A stretch of DNA of 64,000 nucleotides from Acidobacteriota bacterium. GTDB lineage: Bacteria > Acidobacteriota > Terriglobia > Terriglobales > SCQP01. A program made the position numbers and the translations under genes. The notes below the pieces were generated by a model. That model had not been told where the DNA came from. It saw only the letters and a list, made by a program, of their open reading frames with translations, and did no database searches. Shown here in pieces: positions 41,485 through 52,898 of this stretch. The stretch spans positions 80,416 through 144,415 of the forward strand of contig JAJYIU010000006.1 in NCBI GenBank assembly GCA_021789895.1. The letters are read 5' to 3'. Numbering within the stretch: the first letter of the stretch is position 1; each line of letters opens with the position of its first letter.

Positions 41485-42861
41485 ATGTCCAATCTTGCAG
41501 GCAACGATCGGCGCGAATTTTTAAGCCAGCTTTCGGCCATGGCGCTGGCCATGCCGGCGTGGGCCCGCCAGGCGCCGGCGGCGGATTTGCCCGGCAGCGC
41601 CGCCATCGCCGCGCGCGCGCGGCCGCCGGCCATTCCGGCACGCGATTTCAAGCTCGCCGATTACGGCGCGCGCGGCAACGGACGCACCGACTGCACCGCG
41701 GCGCTGGCGCGGGCGATCGCCGCCTGCCATGCCGCCGGCGGCGGCCGCGTCATCGTCTCCCGCGGCGACTTCCTGACCGGCCGCATACGCCTGCTGAGCC
41801 GCGTCAACCTGCATCTGGAGACCGGCGCCCGGCTGCTTTTTTCCACTGCTCCGCAGGCGTATCTTCCCCTCGTGCGCACCCGCTGGGAAGGCATCGAGTG
41901 CATGAATTATTCGCCCCTGATCTACGCCTACCGCCAGCATGACATTGCCATCACTGGCGATGGCCTGCTCGACGGCCAGGCCGGGGAAGAGAACTGGTGG
42001 CGCTGGAAGAATCTTTGCGGCCCGGACCGGCGGCGGCTGCAGGACGATGGCCGGCGCCAGACGCCGCTGGCGCGCCGCATCTTCGGCCCGGGGCATTATT
42101 TGCGGCCCTTTTTCATCGAACCCTTCGCCTGCCGCAACGTGCTGATCGAGGGCGTGCGCATTCGCCGCTCGCCGATGTGGGAAATCCATCCGGTGTACTG
42201 CCGCAACGTCATCGTGCGCCGGGTACAGATCGTCAGCCGCGGGCCCAACAACGATGGCTGCGATCCGGATTCCTGCCGCCAGGTGCTGATCGAACACTGC
42301 GAATTCACCACCGGCGACGACTGCATCTCGGTGAAATCGGGCCGCGATCGCGACGGACGCCGCATCGCCCGCCCCTGCCGCGACGTCCTGATCCGGCACT
42401 CGGTCATGCACGCCGGCCACGGCGGCCTGGCGCTGGGCAGCGAAATGTCGGGAGGGATCGAAAACATCTGGCTCGAAGATTGCGCCATGCCCGGCCCGGG
42501 GCTGAACTGGGCGCTACGCCTGAAGAGCAATCCGCAGCGGGGCGGCTATATCCGCGACATCCACGTCCGCCGCATCCGCGCCGGCACAATCGCGCGCGAG
42601 GGCGTGCAGGCGACGCTCCACTATGGCCGCGAAGCCCGCGGCCATCATCTGCCGCGCCTCGAGCGGGTCTGGATCTCCGATCTGCGCTGCACGGAAGCGC
42701 GCCAGGCGCTGCAGTTGACCGGCCTGGTGAACGATCCGCTGCGCCAGTTCCATCTGGAACGCTGCCGCTTCGAGCATTCCCGCCTGCCGGCCGAGATCCG
42801 CTATACCAGCGGGCTTGAGTTGCGCGACGTCACCGTCAATGGCCGGCGATTGAAAGCCTGA
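41485..42861 (+). CDS. GH28-family polygalacturonase-like hydrolase
   Basis: The 458-residue exported protein begins with a Tat-type signal (RREFL at 9-13, then LSAMALAMPAWA). The parallel beta-helix GH28 motifs are complete: NDGCDPDS at 256-263, GDD at 277-279, GHGG at 311-314 and RLK at 345-347. These supply the catalytic aspartates and substrate-binding residues of galacturonan hydrolases. It likely trims pectic or rhamnogalacturonan side chains in the periplasm. It follows the sugar transporter by 8 bp, forming a two-gene uptake/degradation unit. Confidence 0.88.
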   Translation: MSNLAGNDRREFLSQLSAMALAMPAWARQAPAADLPGSAAIAARARPPAIPARDFKLADYGARGNGRTDCTAALARAIAACHAAGGGRVIVSRGDFLTGRIRLLSRVNLHLETGARLLFSTAPQAYLPLVRTRWEGIECMNYSPLIYAYRQHDIAITGDGLLDGQAGEENWWRWKNLCGPDRRRLQDDGRRQTPLARRIFGPGHYLRPFFIEPFACRNVLIEGVRIRRSPMWEIHPVYCRNVIVRRVQIVSRGPNNDGCDPDSCRQVLIEHCEFTTGDDCISVKSGRDRDGRRIARPCRDVLIRHSVMHAGHGGLALGSEMSGGIENIWLEDCAMPGPGLNWALRLKSNPQRGGYIRDIHVRRIRAGTIAREGVQATLHYGREARGHHLPRLERVWISDLRCTEARQALQLTGLVNDPLRQFHLERCRFEHSRLPAEIRYTSGLELRDVTVNGRRLKA

Positions 42862-43015
42862 AGCCGGCCAGCGCCCTTGCGCGGAGCGACAAGTGAAACC
42901 CCACCTGGGGGGCGCCGCCGTGCCGGCCAACGCCACCGCCGCCGCGCCCCCCGCGCAGGCATCGGCGAGACCGGCCGCGTCCCGCGCCGCGTCCGTGCGC
43001 CGCGCGCAATCCCGC

Positions 43016-43043
43016 TTGACACCGGGCAATTCATTCATATATT
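43016..43043 (+). promoter_or_regulatory. Sigma-70 promoter
   Basis: A perfect TTGACA (43016-43021) is followed after 16 bp by TATATT (43038-43043). Transcription would begin near 43050, giving a leader of about 36 nt before the secreted protein gene at 43086. It lies in the 224-bp gap after the GH28 gene, which otherwise shows nothing. Confidence 0.65.
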
Positions 43044-43085
43044 GAAAGGAATTTGGGCCTATGGAAACGAGACATCGCCAGAATT

Positions 43086-43628
43086 ATGAAAATCATTCGC
43101 GCATCCTTTCTTCCGGTCTGGTTGGGGGTGCTTTGCCTGTTAGCCGCCGCCCAATCGGCCGGTGGCTGGATTTATTTCGAGCCGCCCGGCTCCCAGTTTT
43201 CGGTGTACTTTCCGCCCGCTTGCTCACCCCAATTTGTCGTCGATAAGCATCCGAAGCCGACGGAACAGACCTATTTGTGGCGTTGTACAATTCCCGGCAC
43301 GGCCGTTTATCTGATCGGCTACACCAGGTACCAGCACATTGATTCCGCCTCGGGGGAGATGGCGGCCGATCGCGACAATTTCGTTAAGGGCACGAATACG
43401 GTGCTTCTGGATCAGCACGCGATTTCGACCGACGGCATCACCGGCCTTGAATTTAATTCCCGCAGCGACAAGATGATCTTTCGCGGCCGCGTTTGGGTGC
43501 GGGACCATCGCGCCTTTGCCGCCTTTGCGGGCGGGACCGGCGCCCAACTGCCGGCGGCGGCCGCTGGCTTCATGAATTCCATACACTTCAAGCCGGCGGG
43601 AAGCGACGGCAACAATAAATCTAAATAG
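43086..43628 (+). CDS. Small secreted protein of unknown function
   Basis: The 180-residue protein has a signal peptide (LPVWLGVLCLLAAAQSAGG, cleavage near residue 27) and then a compact, probably alpha/beta domain starting WIYFEPPGSQFSVYFP. Two cysteines (in PACSPQF and WRCTIPG) might form a disulfide. The pattern of a predicted exported protein compared over a stretch with FSVYFPP and GFMNSIHF near the end recalls small lipid- or peptidoglycan-handling domains, but I recognise no family. The ATG at 43086 starts the signal peptide; the better-placed AAAGGA lies upstream of another frame. A strong promoter precedes it. Confidence 0.7.
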   Translation: MKIIRASFLPVWLGVLCLLAAAQSAGGWIYFEPPGSQFSVYFPPACSPQFVVDKHPKPTEQTYLWRCTIPGTAVYLIGYTRYQHIDSASGEMAADRDNFVKGTNTVLLDQHAISTDGITGLEFNSRSDKMIFRGRVWVRDHRAFAAFAGGTGAQLPAAAAGFMNSIHFKPAGSDGNNKSK

Positions 43629-43750
43629 AAGCCGGGAGCCCGGACTCCAGCAATGACGATCTCTCGCCCGTTTTTTCGCCGGCCGCCGCTGGAAGAGCCG
43701 TTGGTTCCGGAAACCGTTTGTAATCGGGCTGCCGGTCCCTTCACGGCGGC

Positions 43751-44413
43751 TTACGCCACCTTTTTCCGCTCAGGCGATTTGCCCTTCTCCAAGTCCTTGG
43801 GAGCGGGCAGCGTCGAGCCGGAAATGTACCGTTCGGTGGCGCGCGTCGCCGGATCCACGCCCTCGGCCTCGCCGGTGCGCGGGTTGACCAGGAAGAGCAG
43901 GTCGGACATTTCTTCCGCGTGTTGTTCTTCTTCTTGCAACAGCTCTTCCAGCAGCTCGCGCGTGGTGTTGTCGTGGAAGCCGAAGTAGCGGATCATTTCG
44001 CCGTAAACCTCGATCACCACCCGCTCCGCCACCAGGTCTTCGCGGATCATATCCGCCAGCGATTCGCCTTCGGCATACTGGGAAACGCTGCGGGTCTGCA
44101 GCCCCTCCGGATTCAGGTTGGGCGCGCCCCCCAATTGCTTGATGCGCACTGCCAGACGGTCGGCATGCCGCTGCTCGTCGTTGGCGTGCTCGAGAAACTC
44201 CTTCGCGGCGCTTTCGCCATGCAGCCCGCTGGCCATGTAATAGTGATGGCGATAACGCAGGACGCAGACGATTTCCGAGGCCAGCGCCGTGTTCAACAGA
44301 TCACACGCCTGGTGCGGATCGCCTTGGTATTGTTCGATCACCGCGCCTTGTTCGATGTGCTTGCGGGCGCGCTCCCGGATTGCTTCGACGTCGGAAAGAA
44401 ATTCGCCTGCCAT
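43751..44413 (-). CDS. Ferritin-like/bacterioferritin-family diiron protein
   Basis: The 220-residue protein has a four-helix ferritin-like core. Glu in [24 protein letters not shown] and the second pair in [13 protein letters not shown] and [12 protein letters not shown] provide the ExxH diiron ligands. The length and a Lys/Pro-rich C-terminal tail (about 190-220) exceed those of Dps. It may store or detoxify iron. GGGGGAG before the ATG at 44413 decides the start over a longer frame. It is convergent with the small secreted protein and divergent from rpsO. Confidence 0.85.
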   Translation of the reverse strand: MAGEFLSDVEAIRERARKHIEQGAVIEQYQGDPHQACDLLNTALASEIVCVLRYRHHYYMASGLHGESAAKEFLEHANDEQRHADRLAVRIKQLGGAPNLNPEGLQTRSVSQYAEGESLADMIREDLVAERVVIEVYGEMIRYFGFHDNTTRELLEELLQEEEQHAEEMSDLLFLVNPRTGEAEGVDPATRATERYISGSTLPAPKDLEKGKSPERKKVA

Positions 44414-44559
44414 GGGTCTCCCCCGATCTGGGTTTGGGAATGCATGCATTTAGAAAACCCGGCCGGGTCTGCAGTTGCCCGAAAGCGGCGCCCGCCGCCC
44501 CGCCAAATTTCACCGGCCGGGGAAAATTGGAAAATCTGTGTTAAAGTAAGAATTTACCT

Positions 44560-44585
44560 GGCTCCCTCGTGGAGCCGAGAGGGAG
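44560..44585 (+). promoter_or_regulatory. Leader hairpin and ribosome-binding site of rpsO
   Basis: GGCTCC, a 5-nt loop and GGAGCC form a perfect 6-bp hairpin (44560-44576) directly before GGGAG, the ribosome-binding site of rpsO (44581-44585). Many bacteria regulate S15 by binding of the protein to such leaders, so an autoregulatory role is plausible but not shown. Confidence 0.35.
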
Positions 44586-44596
44586 TGTCGCGCACG

Positions 44597-44866
44597 ATGG
44601 CGCTGACCAGGGAAAACAAGCAAAATCTGATCCGTACGTTCGCCGTGCATGCCAGCGACAGTGGGTCCCCCGAGGTCCAGGTCGCGATCCTGACCGAGCG
44701 TATCGGCTACTTGACCGATCACTTTAAGACGCATCGCAAAGATCATCATTCCCGGCGCGGCTTGCTGCTGCTGGTGGGCAAGCGCCGCCGCCTGTTGGAT
44801 TACCTGAAGCGGCACGATCCTTCCCGGTACGGCGCCGTCATTCAGAAGTTGGGCTTACGTAAATAG
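44597..44866 (+). CDS. rpsO: 30S ribosomal protein S15
   Basis: S15 binds 16S rRNA and organises the small-subunit platform. The 89-residue protein is full length, with [36 protein letters not shown] and [10 protein letters not shown] as the family hallmarks. The ATG at 44597 follows GGGAG. pnp lies 205 bp downstream on the same strand, the conserved rpsO-pnp order. Confidence 0.97.
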   Translation: MALTRENKQNLIRTFAVHASDSGSPEVQVAILTERIGYLTDHFKTHRKDHHSRRGLLLLVGKRRRLLDYLKRHDPSRYGAVIQKLGLRK

Positions 44867-45071
44867 CGCTGCCGGACCGGTTGGCGCTTTGACCCGAACG
44901 TGACGGGCAATGGCTACATCTTCATCCAGGCGCATCTCCGTCCCGCCTGCCTGAAAAGCTTACCCCCTACGTTCTCATTGCCCCGCACCCTTCCGCCATC
45001 CCGCGGGCGGGGCGGGCGGCTGGTTGGGCGCAGGTGCGCCGCCGGCTTTAAGAAAGCGAGATTGTTTAGCC

Positions 45072-47309
<2,238 letters not shown>

Positions 47310-47340
47310 GCCGCCTCCACCAACTTTTTACCTTAGACAC

Positions 47341-47373
47341 CGGGGCAGGGAAGCCTTCCTGCCCCGATTTTTT
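47341..47373 (+). terminator. Intrinsic terminator after pnp
   Basis: CGGGGCAGG (47341-47349) and CCTGCCCCG (47358-47366) form a 9-bp stem with an 8-nt loop, followed by ATTTTTTC. This is a standard Rho-independent terminator ending the rpsO-pnp transcript. Confidence 0.9.
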
Positions 47374-47525
47374 CTTTCCCCTGTGCCCTCGCCGCCTGCG
47401 CCGCGGCCGGCTGCGGGAAACCGCCGGGTTAACTGCTTCAGGCCTATATATTTCTATTCAAAGCAATGACTTTTCTGTAAACTTCCTTTGAAGCATCAAC
47501 CTGCGTCCCCGGATTCGAAACTTAC

Positions 47526-48674
47526 ATGACCGACGACACCCCCTTGCGTCTGCTGCTCTCGGAAGAAGGCGATAACGTCAGCACCCGGATTAAAGTCATT
47601 GGCGTCGGCGGCGGAGGTGGCAACGCCGTCAACCGCATGATTGACGCGCAATTGGACGGGGTCGAATTCATCGTTGCCAACACCGACATCCAGGCGTTGA
47701 ACCTTTCCCGCGCCTCCGTCAAGCTGCAGATCGGCACCAAGCTCACCAGCGGTCGCGGTTCCGGCTCCGACCCCGAAACCGGCCGCAAAGCGGCGCTCGA
47801 AGACACCGACAAGATCGCCGAAGTGCTCGAAGGCGCCGACATGGTTTTCATTACGGCCGGGCTGGGCGGCGGCACCGGCACTGGCGCCGCGCCGGTGATC
47901 GCCTCTCTCGCCAGCCAGTTGGGCGCGCTGACCGTGGCGGTGGTGACCAAGCCCTTCCCGTTTGAAGGCCGGCGCCGCATGGCCCAGGCCGAGCAGGGCT
48001 TGCGCGAGCTGGCCGCCTCGCTCGATACCGTCATCGCCATCCCCAACGAGCGCCTGCTCCAGGTCGCCAAGGATGCCCCCTTCATCGAATCCTTCCGCAT
48101 CGCCGACGATATTCTCCGCCAGGCGGTGCAGGGCATCTCCGACATCATCATGATTCCCGGCATCATCAATCGCGACTTCGCCGATATCCGCACCATCATG
48201 GAAGGCATGGGCTACGCCATCATGGGCACCGCCGTCGCCGGCGGCCCGCATCGCGCAATCGAGGCTGCCCGCGCCGCCATCTCCAGCCCCTTGCTCGAAA
48301 CCAGCGCCATCGAAGGCGCGCGCGGCATTCTGATCAACATCACCGGCTCCAGCAATTTGAAACTTTCCGAAGTCAGCGAAGCCTCCAGTATCATCCAGCA
48401 GGTGGCGCACGAAGACGCCAACATCATCTTCGGCGCGGTGTTGAACGAGGCCATGGCCGATGAGGTGAAAATCACCGTCATCGCCACCGGATTGGGCAAA
48501 GAGCACCCGAACGAATCCGCCCTGCCGGCCCAGACCGCCCTCGCGCCGGAACCGGAACCGGCTGCCGAGCCTGTTCTGGAAGCGCCCCTGGCCACGCCGA
48601 TTGCCGGCATGGTTCCCAATGAAGATGAATTGGATATACCGACCTTCCTACGCCGCCGGCATACCCAAGCCTGA
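47526..48674 (+). CDS. ftsZ: Cell division protein FtsZ
   Basis: The 382-residue tubulin homologue polymerises into the division ring. The nucleotide-binding segments [17 protein letters not shown] (about residues 22-38), the tubulin signature [12 protein letters not shown] near residue 113 and NxDFADI-type T7 loop ([11 protein letters not shown]) are intact. A Pro/Glu-rich linker (about 325-360) leads to the C-terminal peptide [11 protein letters not shown], which binds FtsA/ZipA-type anchors. It lies between pnp and a GH20 gene; ftsA, ftsQ and mur genes are not adjacent, so it is outside the usual dcw cluster or at a rearranged end of it. Confidence 0.97.
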   Translation: MTDDTPLRLLLSEEGDNVSTRIKVIGVGGGGGNAVNRMIDAQLDGVEFIVANTDIQALNLSRASVKLQIGTKLTSGRGSGSDPETGRKAALEDTDKIAEVLEGADMVFITAGLGGGTGTGAAPVIASLASQLGALTVAVVTKPFPFEGRRRMAQAEQGLRELAASLDTVIAIPNERLLQVAKDAPFIESFRIADDILRQAVQGISDIIMIPGIINRDFADIRTIMEGMGYAIMGTAVAGGPHRAIEAARAAISSPLLETSAIEGARGILINITGSSNLKLSEVSEASSIIQQVAHEDANIIFGAVLNEAMADEVKITVIATGLGKEHPNESALPAQTALAPEPEPAAEPVLEAPLATPIAGMVPNEDELDIPTFLRRRHTQA

Positions 48675-48710
48675 ACTGCGCCGGCCGGAAAAATTCCCGA
48701 AAGGATCGCG

Positions 48711-50840
48711 ATGACCTCGCTCAAGCACCTTACCGCCCTTGCCGCCGTTGCCGGCGCGCTGCTGCTCGCAGCCTCCAGCTTCGCCGCCGCGCCGTCCGCG
48801 CCGGCGCCTCATCTCATCCCCTATCCCCGCCAGGCGCAATGGCGGCCGGGAGCTTTTCGCATCGGGCCGGCGGTTTCGATCGTGGTGCTCGACCGCTATG
48901 CCGCCGACCGCTTCGCCGCCCGCCTGCTGCGGCGGGAATTGATGCAGGTGGAAGGCGTGCGCGCCCTGATCGGGCCGGCGCGCACTGCCCATCGCATCGA
49001 GCTGGCGCGGGTGCATTCCCGTGCTGGGCGCTACTGGCTTCGCCGCGCCGGGCTGGCCGGCCGCTTTCCCCTGGCCGCCTCCGCCGAAGGCTACCTGCTG
49101 CTGGTGACCCGTTCGCGCGCCGTCATTGTGGGCGATAGCGCCGCAGGCGTTTTCTACGGCGTCGAAACCTTGCGCCAACTGCTGCGCCCCGCCGGCCGCG
49201 CCCATCACGCCCTCGCGCCCTGCGCCCGCATTCTCGACTGGCCGGCGCTGCGCTGGCGCGGCGTGCATCAGGATATCAGCCGCGGCCCCGTCCCCCGGCT
49301 CAGCGATATCAAGCGCACCGTCGCCCGTCTGGCCGAATTCAAGCTCAACGCCTATTCGCTCTATTTCGAAAATACCTACGCTTACCCCTCGCTCCCCCTG
49401 GTCGGCGAGCCCGGCGGCGCCATCAACCCCGCCGAGGCCCGCGCCATCGTCGCTTTCGCCCGCCGCTATCACGTCACCGTCATTCCCGAGCAGGAATCCT
49501 TCGGGCATCTCCACCTGGCGCTGCAATATCAGCAATACCAGCCGCTCGATGAGTTGCCCTTCGGCGACGTGCTCTCACCCGCCGTGCCGGGCACCATGGA
49601 TTTTATCCATGCCATGTTCGCCGACCTGGCCAGGGTTTTTCCTTCACCCTTTCTGCACATCGGCGCCGATGAAACCTTTCAGCTCGGCCAGGGAAAAACC
49701 AAGCCCATGGTCGAGCAGCTCGGCCGCGGCCAGGTGTATATCAATTTCCTGCGCAATATTTATCTATCGCTTCAGCCCTTTCACCGCAAAGTGATGTTCT
49801 GGGGCGACATCGCCGTCAAGCACCCCGAGCTGCTAAGCCAGCTTCCGCGCGATATGGTCGCGGTCCCCTGGGACTACGCCCCCCGCCCCTCCTACGACCG
49901 CGAAATCCAGCCCTTCCGCGCCGCCGGCCTGGAAACCTGGGTCTCGCCCGGCGTGGGCAACTGGAGCCATATCTATCCCGACTATGCCACCGCGCTGCCC
50001 AACATCCGCGTCTTCGTCGCCGACGGTAAGCGGCTCGGCGCCGTGGGCATGCTCAATACCACCTGGATGGACGATGGCGAGGCGCTCTTCGATAACGCCT
50101 GGTACGGCCTGGTATACGGCGCCGCCGCCAGTTGGGAGCCCCATCTGCGGGAAAACCGCTTCCGCCAGGATTACGACTGGGCTTTCTACCGCGCCCCCGG
50201 CCATCATTTCGAGCAGCAGGTCGAGCAGCTTACCCAGATTCAGACGCAGATGCGCCAATGCTGCCACGTGGACGGCCTCGACTGGACGGTCGAGCTCAAT
50301 CCCTTTTCCGCCCGCGGCCAGCGCTTTTATCAGCGGCTGGCCCCTTCGGCGCCCCCAATCCGCCTGCTGGCCGAGCAGGTCATCGCCGACCTGGCCCAAA
50401 ACCGCAATCTGGCCCGTCATAATGCCGACCTGCTCGACCAGGTGGCCTTTTCCGCCCGGCGTTTCGATTTCCTCGGCCAGAAAGCCGAATACGCCGTCTA
50501 TATCCCCCAGCTTTACGCCCAGGCGCGCGCCGAAACCAACCAGCCGGGAAAGGTGATGGGCATTCTGTACCGGATCAACGGCGTGAACGGATTGCTGCAG
50601 GATATGCGCGATCACACCAGCGAGCTGCGCATCCAATACCGCAAACTCTGGCTGGAAGGCAATCGTCCCTACTTCCTGCCCAATATCCTGGTGCGCTATG
50701 ACCGGGAACTGCTGGCCTGGCAGCGCCTGGCTGACCGCGTCACCTCGATTCAAGCGAACTTCCGCCGCACACACCAGTTGCCGGCCAGCCTGAGCGGCGC
50801 GCCGGCGGCCGTGGCGGCCGGCGCGAGCGCTCATCCATAA
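48711..50840 (+). CDS. GH20 beta-N-acetylhexosaminidase-like protein
   Basis: The 709-residue exported enzyme has a signal peptide (residues 1-26, ending near SFAAAPS) and a GH20b-type N-terminal domain (about 35-165). The TIM barrel covers about 170-500, with the catalytic pair Asp320-Glu321 in FLHIGADETF. The C-terminal roughly 200 residues are helical and unassigned. GH20 enzymes release terminal GlcNAc or GalNAc by substrate-assisted catalysis. AAAGGA precedes the ATG. The following dehydrogenase starts 2 bp after its stop, an odd pairing of functions. Confidence 0.9.
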   Translation: MTSLKHLTALAAVAGALLLAASSFAAAPSAPAPHLIPYPRQAQWRPGAFRIGPAVSIVVLDRYAADRFAARLLRRELMQVEGVRALIGPARTAHRIELARVHSRAGRYWLRRAGLAGRFPLAASAEGYLLLVTRSRAVIVGDSAAGVFYGVETLRQLLRPAGRAHHALAPCARILDWPALRWRGVHQDISRGPVPRLSDIKRTVARLAEFKLNAYSLYFENTYAYPSLPLVGEPGGAINPAEARAIVAFARRYHVTVIPEQESFGHLHLALQYQQYQPLDELPFGDVLSPAVPGTMDFIHAMFADLARVFPSPFLHIGADETFQLGQGKTKPMVEQLGRGQVYINFLRNIYLSLQPFHRKVMFWGDIAVKHPELLSQLPRDMVAVPWDYAPRPSYDREIQPFRAAGLETWVSPGVGNWSHIYPDYATALPNIRVFVADGKRLGAVGMLNTTWMDDGEALFDNAWYGLVYGAAASWEPHLRENRFRQDYDWAFYRAPGHHFEQQVEQLTQIQTQMRQCCHVDGLDWTVELNPFSARGQRFYQRLAPSAPPIRLLAEQVIADLAQNRNLARHNADLLDQVAFSARRFDFLGQKAEYAVYIPQLYAQARAETNQPGKVMGILYRINGVNGLLQDMRDHTSELRIQYRKLWLEGNRPYFLPNILVRYDRELLAWQRLADRVTSIQANFRRTHQLPASLSGAPAAVAAGASAHP

Positions 50841-50842
50841 CC

Positions 50843-51883
50843 ATGTCGCGAATCGCCGTGATTGCCGGGGACGGCGTCGGACGGGAAGTCGTCCCCGCGG
50901 CGGTGCGCGCCGCCCGCGCCGCCGCCGGCGAACGGTTGGAATGGACCGAATTCGACTGGAACGCCGATTATTTCCTGCGCCATGGCGCCGCCATGCCGCC
51001 CGACGGGCTGGAGCAACTGCGGCGGTTCGACGCCATCCTTTTTGGCGCGGTCGGCGACCCCCGCATCGGCACGCACGAGTATGCGGCCGGGTTGCTGCTG
51101 AAAATGCGCTTCGGCCTCGACCTCTATGCCAATCTGCGACCCGTCCGCCCGCTCGACGACCGCCTCTGCCCGCTGCGCGGCATTCGCGGCGACGAGATTG
51201 ATTTCGTGGTGTTGCGTGAAAACACGGAAGGCGCCTATGCCGGCATCGGCGGCAACTTCAAATCCGGCCGCAGCGAGGAAGTCGCCATCGAGCTGGACCT
51301 GAACACGCGGCTGGGAGTCGAGCGCATCCAGCGGCTGGCGTTTGAAACCGCCCGCCAGCGCCCCCGCCGCCGGCTGGTCATGGCGGATAAATCCAACGCC
51401 ATGCCCCACGCCCACGGCCTATGGCTGCGCGTTTTTCGCGAACTGCGGCCGCAGTATCCGGAAGTCGAGGCCGGCCACCTCTACGCCGATGCGCTGGCCT
51501 ACCAAATGGTGCGCGATCCCCGCCAGTTCGATGTCATCGTCACCAGCAACCTCTTTGGCGATCTGCTGACCGATCTGGCCGCGGCGCTCCAGGGCGGACT
51601 AGGCATGGCCGCCAGCGCCAATCTGCATCCCGGCCGCCTCGGGCTGTTCGAGCCAGTGCATGGCTCGGCCCCCGACATCGCCGGCCGCAACCGCGCCAAC
51701 CCTCTCGGCGCCATCCTCAGCGCCGCCCTGATGCTGGATTTTCTCGGCCTTGGCGAAGCCGCCCGCCAAATCGAAGCCGCCGCCGCCGCCGCCGTGCGCG
51801 AGGGCGTCACCACTCCCGACCTGGGCGGCAACTGGGGTACTATGGAGTGCGCCGCCTGGATCGAAAAACGCCTGCGCGCCTGA
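50843..51883 (+). CDS. leuB: Isopropylmalate/isocitrate dehydrogenase-family enzyme (probably LeuB)
   Basis: The 346-residue NAD-dependent beta-decarboxylating dehydrogenase has IAVIAGDGVGREVVPA at its start, LYANLRPVRPL, LRENTEGAYAGIGG and the metal-binding DVIVTSNLFGDLLTDLAA segment. LFEPVHGSAPDIAGRNRANP is the C-terminal family signature. RENTEG is shared with isocitrate and tartrate dehydrogenases, while LeuB more often has a different residue here. Substrate is thus not certain, although 3-isopropylmalate is likely. It is nearly contiguous with the GH20 gene and 115 bp upstream of pdxS. Confidence 0.8.
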   Translation: MSRIAVIAGDGVGREVVPAAVRAARAAAGERLEWTEFDWNADYFLRHGAAMPPDGLEQLRRFDAILFGAVGDPRIGTHEYAAGLLLKMRFGLDLYANLRPVRPLDDRLCPLRGIRGDEIDFVVLRENTEGAYAGIGGNFKSGRSEEVAIELDLNTRLGVERIQRLAFETARQRPRRRLVMADKSNAMPHAHGLWLRVFRELRPQYPEVEAGHLYADALAYQMVRDPRQFDVIVTSNLFGDLLTDLAAALQGGLGMAASANLHPGRLGLFEPVHGSAPDIAGRNRANPLGAILSAALMLDFLGLGEAARQIEAAAAAAVREGVTTPDLGGNWGTMECAAWIEKRLRA

Positions 51884-51892
51884 GGCCCGGGG

Positions 51893-51921
51893 CTGAAGCC
51901 TTGCGGCGCAATCGTTATACT
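51893..51921 (+). promoter_or_regulatory. Possible promoter of pdxST-glgC
   Basis: CTGAAG (51893-51898), a 17-bp spacer and TATACT (51916-51921) lie upstream of pdxS with a leader of about 70 nt. The -10 is good and the -35 weak. Confidence 0.35.
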
Positions 51922-51998
51922 AATACTTAGCTCTGCATTTTCGGCCTCCCACGCCGCCTGGCCGCGCGCGGAGTGCCGGCATGCGCCGGGAGTCTTAG

Positions 51999-52880
51999 AT
52001 GGAACAAAACGGATTTCGCCTGAAAACCGGCTTGGCCGAGATGTTGAAGGGCGGCGTCATCATGGACGTTACCGACGCCGATCAGGCGCGCATCGCGGAG
52101 GAGGCCGGCGCCGCCGCGGTGATGGCGCTCGAGCGCGTCCCCGCCGATATCCGCCGCGAAGGCGGCGTGGCCCGCATGGCCGCCATCCGCAAAATCCGCC
52201 AGATCATGGCCGCGGTCTCCATTCCGGTCATGGCCAAATGCCGCATCGGCCACTTCGTCGAGGCCCAGATACTCGAAGCCCTGGGCGTGGATTACATTGA
52301 CGAAAGCGAAGTGCTGACCCCGGCCGACGAACTGCACCACGTGGACAAGCATGCGTTCAAAGTCCCCTTCGTTTGCGGCGCGCGCAATCTCGGCGAAGCC
52401 TTGCGGCGCATTGCCGAAGGCGCGGCCATGATCCGCACCAAGGGCGAGGCCGGAACCGGCGATGTCGTGCACGCCGTACGCCACATGCGCGCCATCGTCG
52501 CCGAAATGCGGCAGTTGACCGTGCTCTCGCCCGAAGAGCTGTTCGCCCGCGCCAAGGAACTCCAGTCGCCCTACGAACTGGTGCGCCTCGTCGCCCGGGA
52601 AGGGAAGCTGCCCGTCCCCAATTTCTCCGCCGGCGGCATCGCCACACCGGCCGACGCCGCGCTGATGATGCAATTGGGCGCCGAGGCGGTGTTTGTCGGC
52701 TCCGGCATCTTCAAATCGGAAGACCCCAGCGCTCGCGCCCGGGCGATTGTCCGCGCCACCACCCATTACCAGGACCCCAAGACGCTGCTGGAGTGCTGCG
52801 AAGAGTTGGGTGAGCCGATGCGAGGCCTCGATGCCGCCGCACTGAAGCCGGAAGAACAGCTTCAGACCCGGGGCTGGTAA
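51999..52880 (+). CDS. pdxS: Pyridoxal 5'-phosphate synthase lyase subunit
   Basis: PdxS makes pyridoxal phosphate from ribose 5-phosphate, glyceraldehyde 3-phosphate and ammonia delivered by PdxT. The 293-residue TIM-barrel protein is highly conserved: [35 protein letters not shown] and [17 protein letters not shown] with the active-site Lys are seen, as is [21 protein letters not shown]. pdxT follows after 18 bp. Confidence 0.97.
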   Translation: MEQNGFRLKTGLAEMLKGGVIMDVTDADQARIAEEAGAAAVMALERVPADIRREGGVARMAAIRKIRQIMAAVSIPVMAKCRIGHFVEAQILEALGVDYIDESEVLTPADELHHVDKHAFKVPFVCGARNLGEALRRIAEGAAMIRTKGEAGTGDVVHAVRHMRAIVAEMRQLTVLSPEELFARAKELQSPYELVRLVAREGKLPVPNFSAGGIATPADAALMMQLGAEAVFVGSGIFKSEDPSARARAIVRATTHYQDPKTLLECCEELGEPMRGLDAAALKPEEQLQTRGW

Positions 52881-52898
52881 GCCCCCGCCCGGCGCTTC

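Noticed and set aside
43061..43246. 61-codon frame beginning METRHRQ, with AAAGGA upstream
   Set aside because: It overlaps the signal peptide gene in another frame and has no protein-like features; the ribosome-binding match is probably chance.
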